From: Paludibacteraceae bacterium
Lineage (GTDB): Bacteria; Bacteroidota; Bacteroidia; Bacteroidales; Paludibacteraceae
NCBI GenBank assembly: GCA_017451525.1
Contig: JAFTOD010000001.1
Location: forward strand, 186,001 to 250,000
Length of the DNA: 64,000 bases
Direction of reading: 5' to 3'
In this document: positions 7,534 through 17,169 of the stretch, in pieces
Position numbering within the stretch: position 1 is the first letter of the stretch
Layout of the letters: each line of letters starts with the position of its first letter
The notes under the pieces: model-generated
What the model saw: the letters and a program-made list of their open reading frames with translations, nothing else
Told to the model about the DNA's origin: nothing
Database searches by the model: none
Program-made: the position numbers and the translations under genes

Positions 7534-10500
7534 ATGAAAAAGATTTTTACATGTATCGGCATTATGATGATGCTAGTAGGCATGCAGGTGTCGGCACAGG
7601 AGCCAACAATGCAATTAGGTCCTACTGATAGTTTCGGTTTTTTGAATGGTCCAGATGGCGAGATGTGGACATATACTGCAGATTTTACGACGAAGTATGG
7701 TTTTTATACCTTTGTGGATTTGAAGGTGTATGACTCAAAGAAGCAATTAGTGGGTCAGATAGCCGACTCATTGGTGATTGCAGATGAAAATGTGACAGGA
7801 GTGCGCGATTTGCAAGTGACAAGTTTCGTGACAAAGAAGTTTTTCAACTTTGACAACAACTATGAGTTGATGCTATTCATCACTGCTAATACGAAGCAAT
7901 ATGTGAATAAATACTTCAACCGCGTCTATTCCATCTATAGCGATAGTGTCAGCACACAGCCTGTATGCGAGATGCCTGGCAACATGGTAATATCTAAAAA
8001 CCTAGGCGAATACAACGAGAATTACACGGTTATTTTCCGTCGTGATAGTGCAAACACCGCATCTGGTATGCAGTATTTTGACACCTATACCAAGGCATCG
8101 TATGCATCACCAGACCGTCCTGAGTTGAAGCACACCTTTGCTATTCCGTATAGCAATATTGCGGCATTGAACGATTTGTTCCCAGTCTTCATGGTGAAGA
8201 ATGGTGCGTACATCAACTATGTGACGACACAGTATGAGAAGCCCTATTTTGTCCCTGGCACACCGCTGGATCAAGATCCTGTGGTTAATGAGAATAACAA
8301 TCTGGTAATCACCTACCTCAATCAGAAATTCGACACCGTGCACACGACTAAGATTCCTGTGGTGCAAGATGCCAATGAGAAGTTGCTATACACTTTCCCA
8401 TTGTTAGGTGGTCTAGGATTTGATGGTGATATTATCATGAACTACAACGGCGGTAACACTCCAGCGTATGTAGTGACTATGGAAAAATATGATTTGGATA
8501 GCGATGGGTCGGTAAAGTCGTACTATCTGTATGATGTGACTGGTCAAAAAGTGGGTACTATTGCAGAGAATGTGCTATCAAGCGTTCGTATGAACCCTAT
8601 AGCAGGTCAAGAGGATCAATGGATGTTTATCAAAGAGGAGTATGATGGTGAATTCTTGTTTGTGAATGTTCCATCATGCACAGTAGAGTCTGAAATATCC
8701 ATCTACTTGGAGGATGGCAAGGCCGTATCGCAGAATATAGATCGCTATCCAGTAGGTGATTCGTATCAGTATGTGGTAGCACTGCTGCAGGGCGACAACG
8801 AACAAGATGGTACCGTATCGCAGAAATTAGCATGGCTGAACAAGGATGGTTCGTTTAACCACTATGAGAAGATTAATCTTGGTCCACGCATTGAGGCAGC
8901 GAATGTGTATGTGAGTGCGGACGCTCTGAATCCAATGGTATTCAACACAGACGCTGCGCGCGAGTACATGGTACTAGTGAAGCGTTATGCCGAAAAGAAC
9001 ACAAATGACAAGGAGACAGCCCTGCTAGTATGTAGTACCAACGGAGATATTCTCTTGGATTATGGCAAAGATGCTAGTAAGGGTGGCGATATTAACACCG
9101 TTTTCCTACTGAATGCGCAGAACGAACCACAATTGTTGACCATTTATACGAATGCCAAAGGTCAATACACATTGAATTTCACTCAATTGCCACTAGCTGA
9201 AAAACCGCTAAAAGGTTCTGGTACCGCGGAAGATCCCTATCAGATTACCTCTATGACTGATTTCATGAAGATTGAGAATGCGCCAGATGCGCACTATTTG
9301 GTGGTGAATGATGTGGACTTTATGAGTGTACCATTTGCAGGATTGAAGACAGCATTTACAGGTGTCTTTGACGGCGGTAATTACCAATTCAAGAATGTAA
9401 ACTTGGATGGTAGTGGCTTGTTTGCTTTTGTCAATGATAATGCGACTATCAAGGATTTGGTAATATCGCATCCAGTTATGCAGTTGGGTGAGGTATCCAC
9501 TCCAGCAGGTATAGTTGTCAATATGATTCAAGGCAATATGAGTGGCGATGATGGTTCGATGGAAGTAGAAAATGTAACAGCCACTCTGCAAAACATACAA
9601 ATCATATCTCCCAAAGTAGTAGGAGAAGCATACAAAGGTATGTTTGGTGGTATCGCAGGTAATGCTTCGCTGTTTGTCAGCATCACTCAATGTTGGGTGA
9701 AAGACGCCGCTATCACATTGCCATTGGCAGAGGGTGTAGGTGGTTTGGCAGGTCAATTGGCTACCGCTTCATACGTGAAAGCATGTGCATTTGATGGTGT
9801 AATAGAAGCAGGCAAAGTGGTAGGTGGTGCTGTAGCTACAGCTGGTAGCGGTGAGCAAATCAGCCATGTGCATGTGAATGCAGCTATTACAGGTAGCGAG
9901 CAGATCGGTGGTGTGATTGGTCACAGCGAGCGTGCACCAATGAGCAATTGCTATGTAGAAGGTAGTTTGACCGCTAAATCCAACGCTATTGTGGCAAAGA
10001 TGGGAGGTATGATTGGTGAGCTGACTGTGAATGAGACAGGCGATGGACCGATTGTGATTGAAAACTGCCTTGTAGGCGTAGAAGAAATAGGTTTACCAGC
10101 CGCATTGGATAGTTTCTACGTGCATCGTGTGATAGGATTCTCCGGTTCGGACAAGTACAATTACTTCGAAGGCAAATATGAGGATCCGGAGACAAAAATC
10201 AAGGAATGTTATGTAGTTTCCGATTTAGCTCCAATAGATGCTACTATCCAATTGACTGACACGACTACCGAGGGTGCCACTTTGGCATGGGAGAATGTGA
10301 CAGCAGAGTGGCTTGGAGAGCATGGATTTAAACTAGGCGACAAGGTAGATACACCTTGGGAAAAAGGAGATAACTTGATATTGTGGTATGAGAATGACCA
10401 AACAACCGACATAGAGAATATCTGGGGCGATTGCTCGGATATGGTAAGCGGAAAACCAGCAGCTAAGAAGCTAATTATTGATGGTCAGTTGTTAATCCTT

Positions 10501-10554
10501 CGCCACGATGGAGTATATAGCGTCACGGGCGCTCGTATAGCACGTATAAAATAA
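7534..10554 (+). CDS. Large secreted protein with GLUG-like repeats and shared C-terminal module
   Basis: 1006 residues from the ATG at 7534; the upstream extension of the frame would overlap the promoter. A signal peptide (MKKIFTCIGIMMMLVGMQVSAQ) is followed by about 550 residues of beta-rich, possibly propeller-like sequence without recognised motifs. Then, after GSGTAEDPYQI, come GLUG/right-handed beta-helix-like repeats (FTGVFDGGNY, GMFGGIAGNA, GVGGLAGQLA, QIGGVIGHSE, KMGGMIGEL). The last 40 residues carry the IEN...KLIIDGQLLIL...YSVTGA module found in five other secreted proteins of this window. It is probably a surface or extracellular protein; the function is unknown. A hairpin terminator follows directly. 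Confidence 0.8.
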   Translation: MKKIFTCIGIMMMLVGMQVSAQEPTMQLGPTDSFGFLNGPDGEMWTYTADFTTKYGFYTFVDLKVYDSKKQLVGQIADSLVIADENVTGVRDLQVTSFVTKKFFNFDNNYELMLFITANTKQYVNKYFNRVYSIYSDSVSTQPVCEMPGNMVISKNLGEYNENYTVIFRRDSANTASGMQYFDTYTKASYASPDRPELKHTFAIPYSNIAALNDLFPVFMVKNGAYINYVTTQYEKPYFVPGTPLDQDPVVNENNNLVITYLNQKFDTVHTTKIPVVQDANEKLLYTFPLLGGLGFDGDIIMNYNGGNTPAYVVTMEKYDLDSDGSVKSYYLYDVTGQKVGTIAENVLSSVRMNPIAGQEDQWMFIKEEYDGEFLFVNVPSCTVESEISIYLEDGKAVSQNIDRYPVGDSYQYVVALLQGDNEQDGTVSQKLAWLNKDGSFNHYEKINLGPRIEAANVYVSADALNPMVFNTDAAREYMVLVKRYAEKNTNDKETALLVCSTNGDILLDYGKDASKGGDINTVFLLNAQNEPQLLTIYTNAKGQYTLNFTQLPLAEKPLKGSGTAEDPYQITSMTDFMKIENAPDAHYLVVNDVDFMSVPFAGLKTAFTGVFDGGNYQFKNVNLDGSGLFAFVNDNATIKDLVISHPVMQLGEVSTPAGIVVNMIQGNMSGDDGSMEVENVTATLQNIQIISPKVVGEAYKGMFGGIAGNASLFVSITQCWVKDAAITLPLAEGVGGLAGQLATASYVKACAFDGVIEAGKVVGGAVATAGSGEQISHVHVNAAITGSEQIGGVIGHSERAPMSNCYVEGSLTAKSNAIVAKMGGMIGELTVNETGDGPIVIENCLVGVEEIGLPAALDSFYVHRVIGFSGSDKYNYFEGKYEDPETKIKECYVVSDLAPIDATIQLTDTTTEGATLAWENVTAEWLGEHGFKLGDKVDTPWEKGDNLILWYENDQTTDIENIWGDCSDMVSGKPAAKKLIIDGQLLILRHDGVYSVTGARIARIK

Positions 10555-10568
10555 TTAAGTCAAATAGG

Positions 10569-10608
10569 TATCACCCGCATTAAAGTTTACGCTACAATGT
10601 GGGTGATA
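10569..10608 (+). terminator. Hairpin terminator after the GLUG-repeat protein
   Basis: A 13-base stem (TATCACCCGCATT at 10569-10581 with AATGTGGGTGATA at 10596-10608, one G-T pair), followed by TTGTTTTG. Confidence 0.7.
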
Positions 10609-10646
10609 TTGTTTTGAGATGTCAAACAATTAAATATCATATCTAT

Positions 10647-13142
10647 ATGAAGAGAATTTTTACTCTGTTGATAGTAACAGTAGTGGCAATGAGTATACTG
10701 GCTTTGGAGAAAGCAATAGTTCCTTTGGAAAAAAAATCTGAAATTACCAAGGTTGCGTTAAAGAGCAGTATATTAGATATTCGTAAGCAGGTAGCGCGTC
10801 CTACACTATTAACCAATATCAACAAAAAACGTTTTAAAGAGAAGACACAGCAATATATCAAGCCTACACAAAAGGCTGTAGCAGAAACGATTACGCTTGA
10901 TGGTGGTGTCTTCCTCGTTGAACCCGAATATGAGGCAGAAACCCGCGAATGGTATATCGCTGTAGAATCACATGGCTACACATTCCGCCTCTGCTGGTAT
11001 GGATCTGCAGATGATTTTACTGGTACATTCTCTTTCGATGATATCAGTTGGGATTGGACTTGGGGATGGTATCAATCGGCTGATTTATTCTACGAAATTT
11101 TCCCTTCGGACATCACGATGACCATCGCAGAAAAACAGATAAGCAACTATCTAACTCAAATCATTTTAGATGCCACCATTACTGATACCAATGACAATAT
11201 CTACGTCTTGCATATCGTACATGAAATGTTTACGCCCAAATCTACAGTAGAAACTATATTAGAGAATGCGCAACTCACTATTGGTGAAGGGTATTATATT
11301 TTAGATGGCAATGACAACGAATTGGATATCCAACTCACTATTAATTCTCCCACTGTTGATGGTTTATACAACAAAGATTATTTTGATTTGAACGCTACAA
11401 AAATCACCTACAATGGGGTTGAGCAGCAAATCTTGCAAGCTACCTTGATGGTTATGGGTGGTACTTTGCCAAATGGTGCATTGGGCTATTTTGCTGATTT
11501 CTCTTTCTACAATCAAGATACCGTTTTGCACCAAGTGTCTTTGCAAGCTTCATTGCCTGCTGTTAAAGATACTATTGAGATTTCTTGTACCAATTTGCAA
11601 GTTGATGAATCGTTGGCGGACTATGGACTGATTATGGTCAGTGGCTCAAACGATTTCTACGATGTATTTGCCATGTATGAGGGCGAATATGCAGATGCAG
11701 GAGTGTATAATGTATCGGTGTCTATTACGGACAAGATCACATGGCTTGAACCTACCGAAGCGATTACTGCTACCTTGACTCTGACGGAGGAAACAGATGG
11801 TTGGCATGCCAATATTGAGGCGTATGGTAAAGATTATAATTGGTATTCTATTGATATGTCGTATGTGGTACCAGAGCCAACCGACACGGTGGACATAACT
11901 TTCGAAACAACGGCTATTGGCACCTATCTCCCTTATGACAACAATATGTTACAACTCCTTCACTATGGCGATGACTATGAGGCATCTCTCACTGTCTATG
12001 GCAGAGGATTGGGCGACTCCTTTACCATGGATAATGTCTATCTTGACTATAGTGGTATATACAACAAGCAGATAGGTCGAAGTGTCATTTTCGCCGATGT
12101 TAATGGTACAATCAACCAGTATGGTGATACAACGGTTATTACGGCCTGTGTCATTGGATTTGATGCTATACAATACAACCTCAACCTTTGGTATGTGGCA
12201 CCAATGCCTATGGACACTGTCGAAATAGAAATGCCTATCGATTTCATTAATGCAATGGATTATGGTTATTACACTTTGGGGGCTTATACACCTGATTCTA
12301 CGTGGTATGTTTCTTTGAGTCCTATGACTAGCGAGGTGGCAGGTTCGTTTGCTAACGATGGCCTCTTTGGCAGACTGGGCTCTGAGGGGGGACAATACGA
12401 TTTCTATGGAGGAGAAACCTATATCTATGAAGAGGCTACGCTAAACCGTTATTCGGTAGAGAAAGGTACACTAATCGTGGAAATGACTACTGATGGCAAA
12501 ATAACTGCCGAAGCAAAAATAATCTGCTCCAATGCTATCTACTACCACATCAAGATGACATCGGAATATAACACTCACCTTGATTTTGATGAGCCTAGCA
12601 TGGATGTTGATCGCATCTATACTACTGAGGATAATGTATTTATTGAAAATCAAGTAGAAGAAAATGGCTATATCTATCTTGCTATCACGGCAGGAGATGA
12701 ATCGGATATGGCTGCATTCTTCTTCTATACAGAAGAGGTAGATGAGGATATTATTATTCCAGAAGGTATATATCCAATCAATTATACAGAGGAATACGGT
12801 ACGGTGCAAGCGAATCCGGGTGTGCAAGGCAATGGCGTATTGCCTTCGTTCTATGCTAAGATATGGGAAGATGGATCGCTTGAAGTGCCGTTATGGTTAC
12901 TGGTTGGAGGTACAGTTGAAGTACGAAAAGATGAGCAACTAAATGCTCATTTGGAAGTCAATGCGTATAACTCCTATGGTGTACCTATTCATATTGTCTA
13001 CGATGGATCTGGAACTGACGTAGAAAACATTGGAACAACCCCTAATATAATCATAAAAAAGGTGATGATTAATGGGCAATTGATGATTCTTCACAACAAT
13101 AAAGTATTTAATACTGTAGGAGCCTCTATAAAAGAGCGTTAA
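10647..13142 (+). CDS. Secreted protein of tandem beta domains with shared C-terminal module
   Basis: 831 residues from ATG 10647 (MKRIFTLLIVTVVAMS signal peptide); a longer frame would start inside the preceding terminator. The body is five to six diverged repeats of about 110 residues. Each ends in a strand such as IQYNLNLWYVAPMP followed by a D-T-V/I start of the next repeat. Near the end come IPEGIYPINYTEEYGTV and NSYGVPIHIVYDG, also seen in the proteins at 50919 and 53283. The C-terminus carries the VENI...INGQLMIL...FNTVGASI module. It is clearly a paralogue of the 53283 protein. Exported location is likely, function unknown. Its stop overlaps the MBOAT start (TAATG), so the two are probably co-translated. 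Confidence 0.78.
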   Translation: MKRIFTLLIVTVVAMSILALEKAIVPLEKKSEITKVALKSSILDIRKQVARPTLLTNINKKRFKEKTQQYIKPTQKAVAETITLDGGVFLVEPEYEAETREWYIAVESHGYTFRLCWYGSADDFTGTFSFDDISWDWTWGWYQSADLFYEIFPSDITMTIAEKQISNYLTQIILDATITDTNDNIYVLHIVHEMFTPKSTVETILENAQLTIGEGYYILDGNDNELDIQLTINSPTVDGLYNKDYFDLNATKITYNGVEQQILQATLMVMGGTLPNGALGYFADFSFYNQDTVLHQVSLQASLPAVKDTIEISCTNLQVDESLADYGLIMVSGSNDFYDVFAMYEGEYADAGVYNVSVSITDKITWLEPTEAITATLTLTEETDGWHANIEAYGKDYNWYSIDMSYVVPEPTDTVDITFETTAIGTYLPYDNNMLQLLHYGDDYEASLTVYGRGLGDSFTMDNVYLDYSGIYNKQIGRSVIFADVNGTINQYGDTTVITACVIGFDAIQYNLNLWYVAPMPMDTVEIEMPIDFINAMDYGYYTLGAYTPDSTWYVSLSPMTSEVAGSFANDGLFGRLGSEGGQYDFYGGETYIYEEATLNRYSVEKGTLIVEMTTDGKITAEAKIICSNAIYYHIKMTSEYNTHLDFDEPSMDVDRIYTTEDNVFIENQVEENGYIYLAITAGDESDMAAFFFYTEEVDEDIIIPEGIYPINYTEEYGTVQANPGVQGNGVLPSFYAKIWEDGSLEVPLWLLVGGTVEVRKDEQLNAHLEVNAYNSYGVPIHIVYDGSGTDVENIGTTPNIIIKKVMINGQLMILHNNKVFNTVGASIKER

Positions 13143-15001
13143 TGGAATTCCTACACCACATATTTGGATTTAATAGCGAGAGTCCGTTGCTGTTCACCCA
13201 GTTCTATTTCTGGGCGTTCTTTGCGTTGGTATATGCGGTGTTTGCACTGATAATGGAAGTAGGTGCGCGTGGCGCACAGGCGAGAAGGCGAGAAGGCATA
13301 AATACTCGCCTCCACCTGCGCAATATCTTCCTAATGGCAGTGAGTTGGTTCTTCTACTACAAGACCAGCGGACTATTCCTGCTGATATTGATCTTCGTGA
13401 CAATCAGCGACTGGCTGATAGCAAAGCGTATCTACGCTTGCCAATCCTCGCCTATATCCCATAGCCCCAATGGGGCGTCCAATAGCCCACAGAGTGGACG
13501 TCCAATAGCCGCAAAGATGTGGTTAGCGTTGAGTGTGGTGATAGATTTGGGACTGCTGTGCTACTTCAAGTATGCCTATTTCTTCACGAATGTAGTAAAT
13601 GACCTGCTCGGTACGGAGTTTGCCGTGTTTGATATCTTTGCGTACATCGGCAACGGTTTCTCTGAAAGTGGACGATTCATGGTGGATAAGATTATTTTGC
13701 CAGTGGGCATATCGTTCTACCTTTTCCAAGTGATGTCCTATACGATAGATGTGTATCGCGGACTGGTGAAACCCGTGAAAAACATCTTGGATTTTGGATT
13801 CTATGTGAGTTTCTTCCCTGGCTTGGTGGCAGGTCCTATCGTGCGTGCCAACGAGTTTATTCCACAGTTGTACAAGCCCTTCTGCCTAAGCCGTCGTCTC
13901 TTTGGATTAGCAGTGTTTTGGATACTCAACGGACTGATTAAGAAGATTGTACTGAGCGACTATTTGGCAGTTAATCTGATTGACCGCGTATTTGATAACC
14001 CATTGCTATTCAGCGGATTTGAGAACTTGTTTGCTTTGTTTGCTTACTCGCTGCAAGTGTATGCCGACTTCTCGGGTTATACGGATATAGCCATCGGTAT
14101 TGCGATGCTGATGGGCTTTTATCTGCCACAGAACTTCGACTCGCCATACAAGTCGCGCAACCCACAAGAGTTCTGGCGCAGATGGCATATGTCGCTCAGC
14201 CGTTGGCTGAAGAGTTACCTCTATATCCCGTTGGGTGGCAACCGCAAGATATTGGGTAAAGAAGTGAAGAATAAGATTGCAGCAGGTAACTTTAACTCGT
14301 TCATAACGATGCTGTTAGGTGGCTTGTGGCATGGGGCAAGTTGGAACTTCGTCATTTGGGGCGCGCTAAATGGCGCGGGCATGATGGTGTATAAGGTGTG
14401 GGCAAAAATGAATTGGAACATCAAAATGCTACTGATGACCCTGCTCATGGGTAGCCTATGGGTAGCCTATGCCTTGCTCAGTGCACCTATATGGAACCTG
14501 TTTTTCGTATGGGGAATAGCGCTGTGGATTGGTACTTTCGTTCGTTATATCTATTGGTGGATAGAGCGTATGGGGCATTTCGCTATTTCGGGTACACCAC
14601 GCGCCAAGATTATCGGGTGGATAAGCGGAGGATGGGCGGTAGTTCAGACCTTTGTGTTCATCACATTCACGCGATTGTTCTTCCGTTCGGGCAGCAATCT
14701 TGACCCTGCAACAGCCAATCAAGAGGCGTGGGAAACCGCCAAAAACATGGTCAATCAAATTGGCGGTGCATGGAACAGCAGCATTATCCCCGATTTTTTG
14801 TGGGAGTATCGGTATGTGGTGATACTGTTTGTATTGGGCATGGTGGTGCACTGGCTACCCAATCGCGTAAAACGTTGGTATAGAATACGCTTCTGTCAGT
14901 TGCCCATTTGGGCAATCATATTGATTGCCGTGGCGGCTATAATAGGCGTATATCAGTTTGTAACCGCTGATTTGCAGGCGTTTATTTATTTCCAATTCTA
15001 A
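13142..15001 (+). CDS. MBOAT family O-acyltransferase (AlgI/DltB-like)
   Basis: 619 residues with about ten membrane helices. Family motifs are clear: PVGISFYLFQVMSY, the FFPGLVAGPIVR segment, the EFWRRWHMSLSRWLKSYLYIP motif region and the active-site histidine in LLGGLWHGASWNFVIWG. Such enzymes transfer acyl (often acetyl) groups to exported polysaccharide or peptidoglycan. No SGNH partner is adjacent. AlgI-like proteins are usually about 470-500 residues. Part of the excess comes from two in-frame repeats: an 8-base array at 13271-13302 (residues about 44-54) and a hairpin-bearing CCAATAGCC repeat at 13455-13510 (residues about 105-124). Both fall in loops between helices. Confidence 0.93.
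   Translation: MEFLHHIFGFNSESPLLFTQFYFWAFFALVYAVFALIMEVGARGAQARRREGINTRLHLRNIFLMAVSWFFYYKTSGLFLLILIFVTISDWLIAKRIYACQSSPISHSPNGASNSPQSGRPIAAKMWLALSVVIDLGLLCYFKYAYFFTNVVNDLLGTEFAVFDIFAYIGNGFSESGRFMVDKIILPVGISFYLFQVMSYTIDVYRGLVKPVKNILDFGFYVSFFPGLVAGPIVRANEFIPQLYKPFCLSRRLFGLAVFWILNGLIKKIVLSDYLAVNLIDRVFDNPLLFSGFENLFALFAYSLQVYADFSGYTDIAIGIAMLMGFYLPQNFDSPYKSRNPQEFWRRWHMSLSRWLKSYLYIPLGGNRKILGKEVKNKIAAGNFNSFITMLLGGLWHGASWNFVIWGALNGAGMMVYKVWAKMNWNIKMLLMTLLMGSLWVAYALLSAPIWNLFFVWGIALWIGTFVRYIYWWIERMGHFAISGTPRAKIIGWISGGWAVVQTFVFITFTRLFFRSGSNLDPATANQEAWETAKNMVNQIGGAWNSSIIPDFLWEYRYVVILFVLGMVVHWLPNRVKRWYRIRFCQLPIWAIILIAVAAIIGVYQFVTADLQAFIYFQF
13271..13302 (+). repeat. 8-base-period array inside the MBOAT gene
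   Basis: Four octamers (ggcgcaca, ggcgagaa twice, ggcataaa), encoding a basic stretch around AQARRREG. The unit resembles those in dxs. Confidence 0.75.
13455..13510 (+). repeat. Hairpin-bearing CCAATAGCC repeat inside the MBOAT gene
   Basis: The motif CC(A)ATAGCC occurs three times, separated by short perfect hairpins GCCCC-AAT-GGGGC (13464-13476) and CCAC-AGA-GTGG (13487-13497), each followed by CGTCC. It is translated in frame as a Ser/Pro/Asn-rich loop. The same pattern recurs at 27598, 29163, 45817, 57115 and 62780. Confidence 0.8.
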
Positions 15002-15006
15002 ATCAG

Positions 15007-15034
15007 GAGTCGGGAATCGGAAATCGAGAAATTA
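15007..15034 (+). repeat. 7-base-period array (GARTCGG family) between MBOAT and coaE
   Basis: Heptamers gagtcgg, gaatcgg, aaatcga, gaaatta fill the gap up to the coaE ATG. The first two units recur inside coaE 320 bases downstream, and in inverted orientation at 59958. Confidence 0.75.
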
Positions 15035-15627
15035 TGATTATAGGCATTACAGGTGGCATAGGAAGTGGCAAGAGCACAATCGCACAAGGATTGCGCACGA
15101 TGGGGTATGCAGTCTATGACACCGACAGCGAAGCCAAACGCCTTATCGTGGAAGATGCTCACGTGCGCCAACAGATAGAGCAACTCTTTGGCAATGAAGT
15201 ATATAAGGACGGCGTATATCAAACTGCATTGGTGGCACAACGCGTGTTTGCCGACCACTCGCTCCTCGCAAAACTCAATACGATTGTGCATCCTACGGTG
15301 AGAGCGGATATCGAAAGGCGGCTATCGGGACACGCGAGTCGGGAATCGCGAGTCGGGAATCAAAAGAATCTATTTTTCATCGAATGTGCTATTCTCTACC
15401 AGGCAGGCTTTGACTCCCTTTGCGATAAGGTGGTGGCAGTAACAGCACCCGAGGAGATTCGCCTTGAGCGTGTGATGAAACGCGATAGTAGTACCATAGA
15501 AAAGGTGCGCGCACGCATGCGCGCACAAGAAACCGAAAATGATATTCCACGTGCAGATATTCTAATCAACAACAACGGAAAAACGCCAATCTCTACCCTC
15601 TGCAAAGAGATTATCAATCAATTGTAA
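15034..15627 (+). CDS. coaE: Dephospho-CoA kinase
   Basis: 197 residues. It phosphorylates dephospho-CoA to CoA, the last step of coenzyme A synthesis. The P-loop GITGGIGSGKST is at residues 4-15. YDTDSEAKRL, HPTVRADIERR and the substrate-binding FFIECAILYQAGFD are all typical. Between RRLSGH and NLFFIECA lies an in-frame GARTCGG heptamer array (15336-15363) giving about ten extra residues (ASRESRVGNQ), in a place where orthologues have a short loop. It is convergent with the DUF4301 gene, with a 3-base gap. Confidence 0.95.
   Translation: MIIGITGGIGSGKSTIAQGLRTMGYAVYDTDSEAKRLIVEDAHVRQQIEQLFGNEVYKDGVYQTALVAQRVFADHSLLAKLNTIVHPTVRADIERRLSGHASRESRVGNQKNLFFIECAILYQAGFDSLCDKVVAVTAPEEIRLERVMKRDSSTIEKVRARMRAQETENDIPRADILINNNGKTPISTLCKEIINQL
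15336..15363 (+). repeat. 7-base-period array (GARTCGG family) inside coaE
   Basis: Four heptamers: gagtcgg, gaatcgc, gagtcgg, gaatcaa. In frame; encodes residues about 101-110. Confidence 0.82.
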
Positions 15628-15630
15628 GAA

Positions 15631-16971
15631 TTATCCTTGATGCTCTGCTCGTAAGAGATCATTGACTGTTTTCACAGGATTAAATGTAGATACTGGAACC
15701 TCTACAAAAATAGTATTCCAACGGCTCATCGCACCATTCCATAATCCTGGCAATTCCAAGGCTAACAACTCCTTACCGTCTTTCGATTTATGAGAGATGA
15801 AGCCCGTTTTTTCATCCACAAAATCAGGCAAATCGTATGGTTTTCCCTCTACATCTCGAGTAGCACAAACAAGGTCAACGGGATTGAAGTGGGTGGCTTG
15901 TTGCATGAGCGCTGGATTGCTGATTTGACTCGACTCCAATATCTGGCAAGAGATGCTACCATCTTCTTCGCGTACGAGGAAAGGACCTCCACCTGGTTCA
16001 CCTGTATTTTTTACCACACCGCATACACGTAATGGACGTGCTAAACGTGCACGTTGCTCTGAACTGAGATTAGGATCTTGCAGTTTTTCAAACACGCGTT
16101 TTTGTTCTGTAACTAACACACCAGCAAGCAGTTGTTTATAGCGTACAGTATCGCCTTTGAGGCGGTCTGGCACTACATTATCAATATTCTTGATGAAGAT
16201 AATATCTGCGTTTTGTTCATTTAAATTTTCAATCAAAGCGCCATGTCCACCTGGTCGGAAAAGCAATTTACCATCCTCAGTACGGAATGGGGTACCGTCT
16301 GGGTTAGCTGCCAACGTGTCGGTAGAAGGTTTTTGCTCGGAATATGACACATGGAATTTCACACCCAATTTTTCCTCGTATGCAGCCAAGTTATCAGCTA
16401 TATGTGCTTGGAACAGAGGCAGATGCTCATGACTAACCGTAAAATGGATATTCACTTCGCCTTTAGAAGAAGCGTACATAGCACCTTCTACTAAATGTTC
16501 CAATGCAGGGGTTCTTGCTCCCTCTTCGTAGGAGTGGAACAGCAACAATCCCTTGGGCAAATTGCCATAATTCATATCTTTGAGCAGGTAAGCAACAGCC
16601 GCTTGTCCGTCCATACCCGCCAACTGAGGACCAAAAGCAAAACGATCTTTTTCTACAAGAAATTTCTCAATGAAATCGGTCTTTTTTCCATCTTCTAAAT
16701 ACTCAAATAGATTTTTGAACATACGGCTCGCAGCCCCACTCGCAGGAACAAATTTCAGCACGGTATGTCCTTCGTCTAGGTAATCCTGCCATGCTTTCAC
16801 GTAGGCATCAATTTCCTTTTCTGAGGGGGTGAGCACTCCATTTCCGACAGAAGCAGCGGAAACAATGTCTAATTCAGGAAAACCAGTTGCAAAAGACTGG
16901 AGTTGTTTTTCGGCTTTCTCTACGGAAATGCCACGTGCCTCTAATTGGGCAAGATCAGATGGTGTAAACAT
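15631..16971 (-). CDS. DUF4301 family protein
   Basis: 446 residues. The N-terminus (DLAQLEARGISVEKAEKQL, then KFVPASGAASRMFKNLFEYL) is the hallmark of the Bacteroidetes DUF4301 family. The PASGAASRMFK segment resembles a nucleotide-sugar pyrophosphorylase signature, and the RPGGHGALIENLN and IKNIDNVVPDRLK segments fit a nucleotidyltransferase-like fold. The substrate is unknown. It is a single gene with its own promoter at 17002-17031, convergent with coaE, and no terminator hairpin is evident in the 3-base gap. Confidence 0.88.
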   Translation of the reverse strand: MFTPSDLAQLEARGISVEKAEKQLQSFATGFPELDIVSAASVGNGVLTPSEKEIDAYVKAWQDYLDEGHTVLKFVPASGAASRMFKNLFEYLEDGKKTDFIEKFLVEKDRFAFGPQLAGMDGQAAVAYLLKDMNYGNLPKGLLLFHSYEEGARTPALEHLVEGAMYASSKGEVNIHFTVSHEHLPLFQAHIADNLAAYEEKLGVKFHVSYSEQKPSTDTLAANPDGTPFRTEDGKLLFRPGGHGALIENLNEQNADIIFIKNIDNVVPDRLKGDTVRYKQLLAGVLVTEQKRVFEKLQDPNLSSEQRARLARPLRVCGVVKNTGEPGGGPFLVREEDGSISCQILESSQISNPALMQQATHFNPVDLVCATRDVEGKPYDLPDFVDEKTGFISHKSKDGKELLALELPGLWNGAMSRWNTIFVEVPVSTFNPVKTVNDLLRAEHQG

Positions 16972-17001
16972 GGTATTTTTTCTAATTTACTAATTATTTT
17001 A

Positions 17002-17031
17002 CAAAGGTAGTGAAATTTTATAAATTAACAA
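17002..17031 (-). promoter_or_regulatory. Bacteroidetes-type promoter of the DUF4301 gene
   Basis: Minus strand TACCTTTG at 17009-17002 with TTG at 17031-17029, 19 bases apart. Confidence 0.65.
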
Positions 17032-17066
17032 TATACCACTCACTTTTTTTGTAGATTATGATATAT

Positions 17067-17084
17067 TTTGACTAAATAGTCAAA
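17067..17084. promoter_or_regulatory. Inverted repeat, possible operator
   Basis: A perfect 8-base palindrome TTTGACTA-AA-TAGTCAAA ends five bases before the -33 box of the lipid kinase promoter, between two divergent promoters. The symmetry fits a dimeric regulator site; the regulator is unknown. Confidence 0.4.
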
Positions 17085-17088
17085 TATA

Positions 17089-17120
17089 TTTGTTTATATC
17101 AATTTTTTTTCGTACCTTTG
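17089..17120 (+). promoter_or_regulatory. Bacteroidetes-type promoter of the lipid kinase-dut-helicase run
   Basis: TTTG 17089-17092 and TACCTTTG 17113-17120, 20 bases apart. Confidence 0.72.
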
Positions 17121-17169
17121 CGCGTTATTATGCAGTAGTTTGCAAAATTGGAAAGATAATAGTACAAAC

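Noticed and set aside
13142..13510. Frameshift or pseudogene in the MBOAT gene at the repeats
   Set aside because: The frame is open throughout and all catalytic motifs follow; the repeats only lengthen loops.
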